From: JAGXRK01 sp963804005
GTDB taxonomy: Bacteria; Bacteroidota; Ignavibacteria; Ignavibacteriales; Ignavibacteriaceae
Length of the DNA: 64,000 nt
Direction of reading: 5' to 3'
NCBI GenBank assembly: GCA_963804005.1
Contig: CAWDOP010000016.1
Coordinates: 62,001-126,000 of the forward strand
Shown here: in pieces, positions 54,731 through 62,482 of the stretch
How the letters are laid out: every line of letters begins with the position of its first letter
How positions within the stretch are numbered: position 1 is the first letter of the stretch
Position numbers and translations under genes: made by a program
The notes under the pieces: model-generated
The model's database searches: none
What the model was told of the DNA's origin: nothing
What the model saw: only the letters and a program-made list of their open reading frames with translations

Positions 54731-55761
54731 TAGAAAAAAACCTCATCGATAATATCGGCAGATTTTTTAATATCATCAAATGTTACGTCCAAATGAGTTA
54801 CGGCACGGATCAAATCTATTTTACCGACAGACATTAACAATCCCTTATCTTTGCACCTTTTTATTCCTTCTTCAACAGAAATTGTTTTGGGATTAAATAA
54901 TAAAATATTTGTTTGAACTGCATTCATATCAATTTCAAGATTTGGATTAGTATTAATTCTATCCGCAAGAAATTTAGCTTTCTCGTGATCCTCTTTTAAT
55001 CTCTCAATATTATTCTGAAGTGCATACAAGCCAGCTGCGGCAAGGATTCCAACCTGTCTCATTCCCCCGCCCCAGGCTTTACGAACTCGAAATGCTTCTT
55101 TAATAAAATCTTTTGCACCGGCAATAATGGAACCCACCGGAGCACCGAGAGCTTTTGAAAGACAACAAGAGATCGAATCAAAATGTGACGCATATTCTTT
55201 TACAGGAATTCCTGTCGCCACAGAAGCATTCCAAATTCTTGCGCCATCAAGATGATACAAGAGATTATATTTTTTTGCAAGATGTTTTAAAGAAACAATA
55301 TTTTCAATAGGCCAAATAGTTCCGCCACCTCGATTATGAGTGTTCTCAACTTCAATTACTTTGGTACGCGGCATATAATATGCAGAGGTTGGGCGAATGA
55401 TTGGTTCAACTTGTTCAGGAGTTATTACTCCCATTTTTCCTTCAACAGGATAAAGCTGAATCCCGCTTAATGCAGCAGGTGATCCTGACTCATAATTAAA
55501 AATATGCGCATCACGTTCGCAGATTACTTCATCGCCGGGATTTGTTAAAACATTCAAGCAGATTTGATTTCCCATTACTCCGCTTGGAACAAATAATGCT
55601 GCTTCCTTGCCAAGAAGTTCTGCTGCATATTCTTCAAGTCTATTTACAGTAGGATCTTCTTTAAATACATCATCGCCAACTTCAGCTTCATACATAGCTT
55701 TACGCATCGGTTCCGATGGACGGGTTACTGTATCGCTTCTTAAGTCAATAAATTTTTTCAT
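54730..55761 (-). CDS. ltaE: Low-specificity L-threonine aldolase
   Basis: PLP enzyme splitting L-threonine/allo-threonine into glycine and acetaldehyde. The start is ATG 55761, giving MKKFIDLRSDTVTRPSEPMR, the exact family N-terminus; longer upstream frames overlap lnt. Key blocks: EVGDDVFKEDPTVNRLEEYA, HNRGGGTIWPIENI, YHLDGARIWNASVATG and the PLP lysine in SCCLSKALGAPVGS. 343 residues, intact. The TAA of lnt and this ATG overlap as TAATG. Confidence 0.95.
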   Translation of the reverse strand: MKKFIDLRSDTVTRPSEPMRKAMYEAEVGDDVFKEDPTVNRLEEYAAELLGKEAALFVPSGVMGNQICLNVLTNPGDEVICERDAHIFNYESGSPAALSGIQLYPVEGKMGVITPEQVEPIIRPTSAYYMPRTKVIEVENTHNRGGGTIWPIENIVSLKHLAKKYNLLYHLDGARIWNASVATGIPVKEYASHFDSISCCLSKALGAPVGSIIAGAKDFIKEAFRVRKAWGGGMRQVGILAAAGLYALQNNIERLKEDHEKAKFLADRINTNPNLEIDMNAVQTNILLFNPKTISVEEGIKRCKDKGLLMSVGKIDLIRAVTHLDVTFDDIKKSADIIDEVFF

Positions 55762-57413
55762 TACATTTTGAATTTTCTTTTTAACCATAATAAAATATTT
55801 ATTCCTATTATCCAAAGAGAAAAAACAGATGATAATACAGGAACAATAAAAGGATTTTTCGTATAAAAAGTTTTTTCATCATTTAACTGGACATCAACAA
55901 TGAGATAATCCCTTGTAAACATTTCTGTTTCTTTAATAGTTATTCCTCTCGAATCAATTAAACAGCTTATGCCGCCATTTGCAGAACGTACAACTGTTCT
56001 TCGATTTTCAACTGCGCGAAGTGCAGCAAATTCTTTATGCTGATATGGCCCACTTGAATTACCATACCAACTATCATTTGTAACGACAACGAGAAATTGT
56101 GCGTCTTTTTTAACAAAGTGTGTTACAAACACCGGAAATATTGATTCATAACAAACCAGCCCACCAATTTTAACTTCTTTACCATTTAACTTAACCTTGA
56201 ATACTGTTGTATCCTGCCCTGTATTCCAACCTGAAATACCGACACCCCATTTAAACAATTCTCCAATAAAAGGTATCTGATCAACAAACGGAGTTTTTTC
56301 ACCCAACGGAACTAGATGCATTTTACCATATCGCTGAACTTCAATGTTATCTGGTGTAAAAAGTAAGATGGAGTTATAAGTTGTATAATAGTAATCACCG
56401 ACTTCACTATACTTTGAATTTAGAGGTGCTTCATTCTGATTAAAATAAAATTGTATATCCGGCATACCTGTCATCAAGCGAACATTATTTTTTTTCAGGA
56501 ACGAATAAATGGTATCAACAGTATTTGGGTAAGAACCAGATAGTAAATAAACAGGCAGAGCTGTTTCAGGCCAGATAATTAATTCAGCTCCATCATCAAT
56601 ACATTTTTGTGATAAATCGAAATAAAGATCAACCAGTTCGTTCAAACCGCCGACTTCCCATTTGTCCCACGGATCAATGTTCGGTTGAATAATTCCAACA
56701 CGGACTTTGTTTTCTGCTTCTTCATAAGAATTTAATTTAATTCCGCCATAGATAACCGGAATTAAAAACAGTACTAGTGCAATTGATAGTTGTTTGACAA
56801 ATTTCTTTGAACCAAGAGAAAATTTATGAGCAACTTTATAAAGCAAAATATTTATATATAACACAACCAGCGACAATCCAAACGCACCAGTAATATCGGC
56901 AATCTGAATAAAAGCTGTAAACTTTGCAAGTCCGTGTCCAAGAGTCAGCCAGGGAAATTTCAAATCAGTTAGAGTAAGAAGATATTCACCTGTAACCCAA
57001 AACAAAGGGAAAAGCCAAAGTATAATTTCACGTTTGAAAATTTTTGATGAAAGATAAAACAAAGTTGATGGTATAAGAAAAACCACTGGATAGAAAAATA
57101 TCAGCACTCCTCCGCCCATCATCAGAAATGGATCTGCTTTGCTTTGCCAGCTTCCAACCCAGTAAATAGTTGCTATGCTAAGAACAAGAACTAATAAATA
57201 ATTTGCCTGATTAATTCTTAAAAGTGTATTTCGTTTTTCTAATACAAAAAAGTATAGGATGAATGCAAAAAAAAGGAAAAGTGGAAATGGCATCGGAAAA
57301 GGAGTAAAAGAAATTCCGATTAAAATTCCCGAAAGAATAATCAGTAGTCTGTCGTTTTTTTTCTCTCGTTTTTCTTTAACTGAAAGTTTTATTTTATTTT
57401 TTCTGGAAAACAA
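55761..57413 (-). CDS. lnt: Apolipoprotein N-acyltransferase
   Basis: Adds the third acyl chain to diacylated lipoproteins in the inner membrane. The 550 residues have about eight N-terminal membrane segments (residues 24-225) and a nitrilase-like domain (from 236). The catalytic triad is complete: E283 in IIWPETALPVYL, K364 in RYGKMHLVPLGE and C421 in GGLVCYESIFPVF. The C-terminal membrane anchor is present (FIVPVLSSVFSLWIIGINIL). It suits the several lipoproteins of this window. Close to dedA (1 base) upstream. Confidence 0.95.
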   Translation of the reverse strand: MFSRKNKIKLSVKEKREKKNDRLLIILSGILIGISFTPFPMPFPLFLFFAFILYFFVLEKRNTLLRINQANYLLVLVLSIATIYWVGSWQSKADPFLMMGGGVLIFFYPVVFLIPSTLFYLSSKIFKREIILWLFPLFWVTGEYLLTLTDLKFPWLTLGHGLAKFTAFIQIADITGAFGLSLVVLYINILLYKVAHKFSLGSKKFVKQLSIALVLFLIPVIYGGIKLNSYEEAENKVRVGIIQPNIDPWDKWEVGGLNELVDLYFDLSQKCIDDGAELIIWPETALPVYLLSGSYPNTVDTIYSFLKKNNVRLMTGMPDIQFYFNQNEAPLNSKYSEVGDYYYTTYNSILLFTPDNIEVQRYGKMHLVPLGEKTPFVDQIPFIGELFKWGVGISGWNTGQDTTVFKVKLNGKEVKIGGLVCYESIFPVFVTHFVKKDAQFLVVVTNDSWYGNSSGPYQHKEFAALRAVENRRTVVRSANGGISCLIDSRGITIKETEMFTRDYLIVDVQLNDEKTFYTKNPFIVPVLSSVFSLWIIGINILLWLKRKFKM

Positions 57414-57414
57414 T

Positions 57415-58023
57415 TTATTTCTTCTTAATCTTATTATAAACTGATTTTATTATCAGAAGAATAACAATCACAACAGTAACTACAATTACAATCTTGCTGT
57501 AAGATTTCAAATAAGAATCAATCATTTCAATGTTATGAGCAAACACAATTCCTAAAATCAGCAGAATCAAATTCCAGACAAATGCGCTTGCTCCGCCAAG
57601 AGTGGCAGTTTTCTTTGTATCGAGATTGCTTATTCCGGCAAAGAAAGAAATTACTGCTCGTGTTCCGGGCAAAAATCTGTTGGCTATAATCAGAAAATAA
57701 CCATACTTTCTGAATGAAGCTTCAGCTTTTTCAACAGCTTCAATATTCATAAATTTAATTTTACCGGAGTGGAGCAGTCTTTTATCAATACCTTTGCCAA
57801 TTAGAAATGCAGTCATAAATCCAGTTAAGCTTCCGGTAGTTACAATTATAATGGTCGGAATAAAATAAATTGTGTCAGCTCCTATTAAAGAACCGCCAAT
57901 AACAACAGCTAAATCGCTCGGTGAGGGCGGAAAAAGATTTTCAATGTAAGCAAAGAAAAAGAGTGAAATATAAATCCAAAAAGGTGTAAGTGTAGAAATA
58001 TCTGCTAAAATTTCTTCGAGCAT
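57415..58023 (-). CDS. DedA/SNARE-associated family membrane protein
   Basis: The 202 residues have about five membrane segments. DedA marks: ENLFPPSPSDLAVVIGGSLI near residue 30, and the arginine-containing FRKYGYFLIIANRFLPGTRA, then VISFFAGISNLD. DedA proteins act as lipid (undecaprenyl phosphate or phosphatidylethanolamine) flippases. Directly abuts ispF and lnt, so it is likely in one transcript with envelope genes. Confidence 0.92.
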   Translation of the reverse strand: MLEEILADISTLTPFWIYISLFFFAYIENLFPPSPSDLAVVIGGSLIGADTIYFIPTIIIVTTGSLTGFMTAFLIGKGIDKRLLHSGKIKFMNIEAVEKAEASFRKYGYFLIIANRFLPGTRAVISFFAGISNLDTKKTATLGGASAFVWNLILLILGIVFAHNIEMIDSYLKSYSKIVIVVTVVIVILLIIKSVYNKIKKK

Positions 58024-58506
58024 TTAGGACCTGCTTACAAGTAAAACAGTGGCAAATGAAGCGGCACCATCACCTCTTCCGACAAAACCTAATTTTTCAG
58101 TAGTCGTTGCTTTTATAGAAATTTGATCCACATTGCATTGAAGAATATCACTTACGGTTTTTCGCATTTGATCTACATATGGTAATATTTTGGGTTTTTC
58201 TAAAGTTAGTACACAATCAATGTTCCCTACTTCAAAACCTTTAGAAATGATTAATTCGTGAACTTTCTTTAACAATAATTTGCTGTCTGCATCTTTGAAA
58301 TTATCATCTGTATCGGGAAAGTGTTTTCCTATATCACCAAGCGCAAGTGCACCTAACATTGCATCGCAAATTGCGTGAAGTAGAACATCAGCATCTGAAT
58401 GTCCGGCAAGACCTTTCTCAAATGGAATTTCTATGCCGCCTAAAAATAATTTCCTGCCTTCTTCAAAAGCATGAACGTCAAATCCAAGTCCTGTTCTGTA
58501 TTTCAT
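58024..58506 (-). CDS. ispF: 2-C-methyl-D-erythritol 2,4-cyclodiphosphate synthase
   Basis: MEP-pathway enzyme forming the cyclodiphosphate intermediate of isoprenoid synthesis. The 160 residues include the zinc motif GLGFDVHAF (D10, H12) and GHSDADVLLHAICDAMLGAL, followed by GDIGKHFPDTD and the conserved end SIKATTTEKLGFVGRGDGAA. Full length. First gene of an ispF-dedA-lnt-ltaE-thioesterase run with no gaps between members. Confidence 0.97.
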   Translation of the reverse strand: MKYRTGLGFDVHAFEEGRKLFLGGIEIPFEKGLAGHSDADVLLHAICDAMLGALALGDIGKHFPDTDDNFKDADSKLLLKKVHELIISKGFEVGNIDCVLTLEKPKILPYVDQMRKTVSDILQCNVDQISIKATTTEKLGFVGRGDGAASFATVLLVSRS

Positions 58507-58529
58507 AATTTAGTTTTATTTGATCTTTC

Positions 58530-58601
58530 TTCTTTGCGATCTTGGCGCAAACCTTAGCGGTCTTTGCGAGAAATAAAAGGGTTCACGCAAAGAGCGTAGA
58601 G
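58530..58601. repeat. Dispersed CTTTGCG repeat, second copy
   Basis: CTTCTTTGCGATCTTGGCGC, AAACCTTAGCGGTCTTTGCG, GGGTTCACGCAAAGAGCGTA. Same motif set as 5710-5776, with internal complementarity (TTTGCG/CGCAAA). Non-coding, between acyP and ispF. Confidence 0.6.
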
Positions 58602-58611
58602 ACTTTAATAA

Positions 58612-58890
58612 TTATCTAACCTCGAAAATATTAAACTCATTTTTACATTCACTCCATTCAACAGCACAATTTTTTACGTGTGCGTATGAAGGACCAACCC
58701 TAATTTCTTTGATCAGTTCTTGTATCAATCCTGTATCACCTTCAACTTCAGTAAGAACTTCACCCGTGTATAAATTTTCCGTATAACCTTTCAATCCAAG
58801 TCTTTGAGCGTGACGAATAACAAAATATCTGAATCCAACACCCTGTACCAAACCGTTTACTATAATTTTTGCACGCTTAAGATTTTCCAT
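58612..58890 (-). CDS. acyP: Acylphosphatase
   Basis: A 92-residue enzyme that hydrolyses acyl phosphates. The catalytic arginine loop is visible as VNGLVQGVGFRYFVIRHAQR, and the catalytic asparagine region as GLKGYTENLYTGEVLTEVEG. I take the ATG at 58890 (MENLKRAKIIV); four codons upstream give an equally open frame. Overlaps the end of the EamA gene by 14 bases, so translation is probably coupled. Confidence 0.93.
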   Translation of the reverse strand: MENLKRAKIIVNGLVQGVGFRYFVIRHAQRLGLKGYTENLYTGEVLTEVEGDTGLIQELIKEIRVGPSYAHVKNCAVEWSECKNEFNIFEVR

Positions 58891-59785
58891 TCTTCTTTTC
58901 AAAAAACTCTGAAAATATTAAACCAATAAAGATAAACAGCCCTCCAAGCAGACCAAAATTAGATATTTTTTCACTTAGTAAAAAGTAAGCAAACACTGCG
59001 GCCATAATCGGTTCAAAAGAATAAATTATTCCTGCTTTGGTCGGTGTAACAACTTTTTGGTATTTCAACTGAATTACAGTTGCAAGTATGGACGCAAAAA
59101 CTGATGTATATAAAACTGCAAATATCAAATTTGAACTGAATGCAAGTCTAACAGTTTCAAGATTAAATACAGAAAATATCTGAGCAAATAATAGTCCACC
59201 TAAACCTGTTATGAATAACTGCATAAATACCATTGGCAAATAATCATATTTTTTTGTAAACACATCCACATACACAACCTGGAATGCGAAAAGGATTGCA
59301 CAAAGAAGAGTAAGAAAATCGCCAATATTAAAATCGCTGCCAAGTTCATCAAGCAAATCGAAAAAGTGTTCACCTTTACTTGATAATAAAATCAATCCAA
59401 TCAACACTAAAAGAATACTTGCAATATTAAACCATCTTGGTTTTCTTTGTTCAATAATAAGCTGAAGGATAGGAATTATAACAACGAATGTGCCGGTTAT
59501 TAATCCTGATTTCGTCGCAGTTGTATGGTTAAGTCCGATTGTTTGAGTAGCAAACCCGGCAAAGAAGAACAATCCGAGTATTGAACCGGCAATTAGTGTT
59601 TGTTTATGGGCAGCAAAGATTTTTTTATAAATGAAAGGAAACAGTATCAAAGCGGCTAAACCAAATCGAAGTGCAACGAACATCATTGGAGAAGAATCAT
59701 CAAGTGCTCCTTTTATCAGAGCAAATGTTGCCCCCCAAATAATTGTGTTAAGAAGAAGAGCGCCTTCACCAACATACTTTTTCAT
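58877..59785 (-). CDS. EamA/DMT-superfamily transporter
   Basis: The 302 residues have ten predicted membrane segments in two EamA repeats: ALLLNTIIWGATFALIKGAL at the start of the first, and FQVVYVDVFTKKYDYLPMVF within the second. Conserved proline/glycine region FEPIMAAVFAYFLLSEKISN near the end. The drug/metabolite transporter superfamily exports amino acids, nucleotides or drugs; the substrate is unknown. It lies 18 bases downstream of era on the same strand. Confidence 0.92.
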   Translation of the reverse strand: MKKYVGEGALLLNTIIWGATFALIKGALDDSSPMMFVALRFGLAALILFPFIYKKIFAAHKQTLIAGSILGLFFFAGFATQTIGLNHTTATKSGLITGTFVVIIPILQLIIEQRKPRWFNIASILLVLIGLILLSSKGEHFFDLLDELGSDFNIGDFLTLLCAILFAFQVVYVDVFTKKYDYLPMVFMQLFITGLGGLLFAQIFSVFNLETVRLAFSSNLIFAVLYTSVFASILATVIQLKYQKVVTPTKAGIIYSFEPIMAAVFAYFLLSEKISNFGLLGGLFIFIGLIFSEFFEKKNGKS

Positions 59786-59803
59786 TTTTTCTTGATCTCG
59801 CTC

Positions 59804-60727
59804 TTACTTTTTATCCTTCCCTCTTCCATAGCCAAACGATTTTAACATTCTTTCGTTTGATCTCCATTTGTCTCTCACTTTTACACGAAGTTCAAGATAA
59901 ACTTCTCGCTGTAAAAATTCTTCAATTGCCGCTCTGGATTTTTCGCCAAGCTTTTTAATAGCTCTTCCTTGATTTCCAATAATGATCGGTTTTTGAGTTT
60001 CCTTTTCAACAAATATTTCCGCACCGATAAAATCTTTAGCATTTTCACGCTCTTTAAATTCTACAATTAAAACTTCACAGCTGTATGGAATTTCATCTTC
60101 ATAAAGTTCAAGAATTTTTCCCCGGATAATCTCAGAAACGAAAAATCTTTCATCGGCTTCTGCGACAATATCATCTGGATAAAATTTTTCTCCTTCCGGA
60201 AGATGATCAATTATTTCACTTAAAACTCTTTGTATGTTAAAGTCTAATGAGGCAGAAATCGGAATAACTGAATTGAAGTTTTTCATTTGCTCGAATTTTC
60301 CAATCAGATCGTTTACTTTTTCCTGATTGAGTAGATCAACTTTATTAAGCACAAGTATTTTAGGATGATTTTTATTCTCAAAAACTTCTTTGAGAATATC
60401 ATTCATCAATGATTTCTTAATTTCCCTCTCGTCACTAACATCAATTATAATTACAAACACATCTGCATCTCTAACAGAAAGTTCAACATCTTCTATCATT
60501 TTTTCCTGAAGGAGATAAGATGGATTTAATATTCCCGGCGTATCAAGAAAAATAATTTGATAATCTTCTTCCGAGCGTATTCCGAGAATCCGTTTGCGTG
60601 TTGTTTGTGGTTTTTGATTTGTAATTGCAAGTTTTTGTCCTAGCAAAGCATTCATCAAAGTTGATTTACCTGCATTTGGTAAACCAATAATTGCCACATA
60701 TCCTACTTTTATTTTCTTGTTTATCAT
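59804..60727 (-). CDS. era: GTPase Era
   Basis: Ribosome-assembly GTPase binding 16S rRNA 3' end. The start is ATG 60727 (MINKKIKVGYVAIIGLPNAG); the ten extra codons upstream look unrelated. Motifs: G1 GLPNAGKST, G2 TRKRILGI, G3 FLDTPGILNP, G4 VLNKVDLLN, then a KH domain (IEVFVEKETQ-like AEIFVEKETQKPIIIGNQG) ending LRVKVRDKWRSNERMLKSFG. 307 residues. Confidence 0.96.
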   Translation of the reverse strand: MINKKIKVGYVAIIGLPNAGKSTLMNALLGQKLAITNQKPQTTRKRILGIRSEEDYQIIFLDTPGILNPSYLLQEKMIEDVELSVRDADVFVIIIDVSDEREIKKSLMNDILKEVFENKNHPKILVLNKVDLLNQEKVNDLIGKFEQMKNFNSVIPISASLDFNIQRVLSEIIDHLPEGEKFYPDDIVAEADERFFVSEIIRGKILELYEDEIPYSCEVLIVEFKERENAKDFIGAEIFVEKETQKPIIIGNQGRAIKKLGEKSRAAIEEFLQREVYLELRVKVRDKWRSNERMLKSFGYGRGKDKK

Positions 60728-60795
60728 ATCGCTCTTATTTGCTGCCGAAATATACAAATACAGAGCAAATTATGGTCAGTAAAGTGAAAAGTAAA

Positions 60796-61308
60796 TTATG
60801 CTAAAAGCTGGCTTCCGGCTTTTTTTTGATTTTCAAACCAAAAGTAAACTGAGATAAATATAATAAACGATAGAACAGAACCAAGAATGGAGATATTCAT
60901 TTTGCTCAGTATTGAAGTAATGAGATCCGCAATGTTGGTTCCTAGTGAATCAACGGTTTGAACAAGTTGAAGATCAGAAGAACTTGAAAGAACAACTTGG
61001 TAGAAAACAAAACCAATTATACCAAGTATGAGTACTCCGAAAATTGATAAAATTGAAAACAGAAAAAACTTTTGGTGCTTTGAGTTTACCGAACTTTTTT
61101 TAATCCTGGCCATTACTAGATTTTTAATATCAGATTTCGGAGAATCTGTCTCCATTGTTTTTAGAGTTTGATGAGTAAGATTTAACATATCAAGTTTCTT
61201 TTTCAATTCTGGCGACGTTTCCAATTCTGCAAGAAATTTTTGACGTTCGATCTGAGTAAGTTCCCCATCGATAAACTTATTAAGTGTTTCATCATTAATT
61301 AATTTCAT
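60796..61308 (-). CDS. Probable anti-sigma factor (membrane)
   Basis: The 170 residues begin INDETLNKFIDGELTQIERQ, the conserved helix start of zinc-finger-like anti-sigma domains, but the HxxxCxxC zinc motif is missing. Two membrane segments follow (about 81-107, FFLFSILSIFGVLILGIIGF; and 139-158), so the domain faces the cytoplasm with a short outer loop. The ATGA overlap with the upstream ECF sigma gene (61305-61308) strongly supports it as the cognate anti-sigma. The signal sensed is unknown. Confidence 0.8.
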   Translation of the reverse strand: MKLINDETLNKFIDGELTQIERQKFLAELETSPELKKKLDMLNLTHQTLKTMETDSPKSDIKNLVMARIKKSSVNSKHQKFFLFSILSIFGVLILGIIGFVFYQVVLSSSSDLQLVQTVDSLGTNIADLITSILSKMNISILGSVLSFIIFISVYFWFENQKKAGSQLLA

Positions 61309-61871
61309 AGTAACTCCTCAATTAAATTTTTCTCTTCAATTATTTCACGAAGAATGTTTCTTGATCTATATAGAAGTACTTTTACATTTGAAACTGAAAT
61401 CTGCAGTACTTCGCTTATTTCCTCGCAGCTCATTTCTTCCAAATAGAACATCGTAATTACAGCAGCATTACGCTCCGGCAGCTCTTCTACAATTTTTTTA
61501 ACGAGTAAGCTAGTTTCCTTAGATAAATATTCTTCTTCATTGTATTTACTTTTTAAATAATGCAGATCATCTACCGAACTCATTTCCTGTTCAATTTTTC
61601 TTTTTTTGCTGTGAAGTCGTGTAATTCCGGTGTTATAGACTATCCGGTAAAACCAGGTAGAAAATTTCGATTCAAATTTAAATCCGGCTAATGCATTGTA
61701 AGTTTTTAAAAAACAATCCTGAAGAACTTCCTCAGCATCCATTTCATTTTTTAACATTCTTTTTAGAAGAGAAAATGCTTTATTACGATATCGATCAATA
61801 ATAAGTCCGAAATCAGAAGCATTTCCCTTTTTAATAGAAATAATTATTTCTTCATCAGTTAGGTTTTTCAT
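61305..61871 (-). CDS. ECF sigma factor (RpoE-like)
   Basis: The 188 residues have region 2 (RYRNKAFSLLKRMLKNEMDA, EEVLQDCFLKTYNALAGFKF, KFSTWFYRIVYNTGITRLHS) and region 4 (LPERNAAVITMFYLEEMSCE, EISEVLQISVSNVKVLLYRS). It directs RNA polymerase to stress or envelope genes. The gene is coupled to the anti-sigma gene and faces a divergent DUF6249 gene. The intergenic region carries TGTAACC motifs suitable for its own recognition, one of them facing this gene. The spacing leaves almost no leader, so translation may begin from a leaderless message. Confidence 0.95.
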   Translation of the reverse strand: MKNLTDEEIIISIKKGNASDFGLIIDRYRNKAFSLLKRMLKNEMDAEEVLQDCFLKTYNALAGFKFESKFSTWFYRIVYNTGITRLHSKKRKIEQEMSSVDDLHYLKSKYNEEEYLSKETSLLVKKIVEELPERNAAVITMFYLEEMSCEEISEVLQISVSNVKVLLYRSRNILREIIEEKNLIEELL

Positions 61872-61877
61872 TTAAAT

Positions 61878-61908
61878 AATAGACTGACAATTAAGCATTT
61901 TGGTTACA
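61878..61908 (-). promoter_or_regulatory. Candidate ECF promoter upstream of the sigma gene
   Basis: On the minus strand TGTAACC (61908-61902), 17 bases, GTCTATT (61884-61878), just ahead of the sigma ATG at 61871. The same heptamer occurs twice on the other strand of this short region. ECF promoters commonly have an AAC-containing -35 and a GTC-containing -10, so autoregulation is plausible but not demonstrated. Confidence 0.5.
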
Positions 61909-61942
61909 AAAATATTGGATGACCTGCATAAAATAATAAAAG

Positions 61943-61970
61943 TGTAACCAAATTGACATTCTTTAGTCTG
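61943..61970 (+). promoter_or_regulatory. Candidate ECF promoter 1 for the DUF6249 gene
   Basis: TGTAACC (61943-61949), 16 bases, GTCTG (61966-61970). Points at the gene starting 62051. Spacing and boxes match the general ECF pattern. Confidence 0.5.
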
Positions 61971-61994
61971 AAAGAATAGAAGAATTAAAAATCT

Positions 61995-62025
61995 TGTAAC
62001 CGACTTCAGGGTTAAATAGTCATAA
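61995..62025 (+). promoter_or_regulatory. Candidate ECF promoter 2 for the DUF6249 gene
   Basis: TGTAACC (61995-62001), 17 bases, GTCATAA (62019-62025), leaving about 20 bases of leader with AAAGGAG before the ATG. A second copy of the box arrangement seen at 61943. Confidence 0.5.
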
Positions 62026-62050
62026 AATTCAAAACCGAAAGGAGAACAAA

Positions 62051-62410
62051 ATGGCAGGCGTAATTGGAGTATTCATACCAATAATAATGATACTTGTTGT
62101 GGGTATAGTATTCGTAACAGCATTTTATTTCAAATCACGAGAAAGACAAATGCTGATTGAAAAGGGTTTATCCGCAGATGAAATGAAGAAATTTTTTGAA
62201 CAAAAGAAAGATAAGTTCATTTTATTAAAAATTGGTCTTATTGCTATCTTTTTTGGAATTGGTTTGGGGATAGGATTTCTTACCTCCGGTAGTGAGGAAA
62301 CGAGAGAACTTGTAACACCAGTTTCGATATTTGTAATGACTGGAATTGGATTTGTTGTTGCAAATATCTGGGGAAATAAACTAGCAAAGCAAGAAAAAGA
62401 GAATGCATAA
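62051..62410 (+). CDS. DUF6249-like small membrane protein
   Basis: The 119 residues have an N-terminal membrane helix (IPIIMILVVGIVFVTAFYF), a charged cytoplasmic helix (KSRERQMLIEKGLSADEMKK, with the R-x-x-x-I-E-K-G-L motif of DUF6249) and two further hydrophobic segments (LIAIFFGIGLGIGFLTSG; SIFVMTGIGFVVANIWG). The IEKG...A region is the domain hallmark. It is divergent from the ECF sigma operon and preceded by two candidate sigma-dependent promoters, so it is probably a regulon member or part of the sensing system. Start ATG 62051 behind AAAGGAG. Confidence 0.85.
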   Translation: MAGVIGVFIPIIMILVVGIVFVTAFYFKSRERQMLIEKGLSADEMKKFFEQKKDKFILLKIGLIAIFFGIGLGIGFLTSGSEETRELVTPVSIFVMTGIGFVVANIWGNKLAKQEKENA

Positions 62411-62435
62411 AAAATAATTCAATTCAGGATTTTTT

Positions 62436-62474
62436 AATTGAGATGACATCTATTTAAAAGATGTCATCTCAATT
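62436..62474. terminator. Bidirectional terminator
   Basis: AATTGAGATGACATCT (62436-62451), loop ATTTAAA, AGATGTCATCTCAATT (62459-62474): a 16-bp perfect stem. It sits between the converging DUF6249 gene and the T9SS gene, serving both. Confidence 0.85.
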
Positions 62475-62482
62475 AAATTTAT

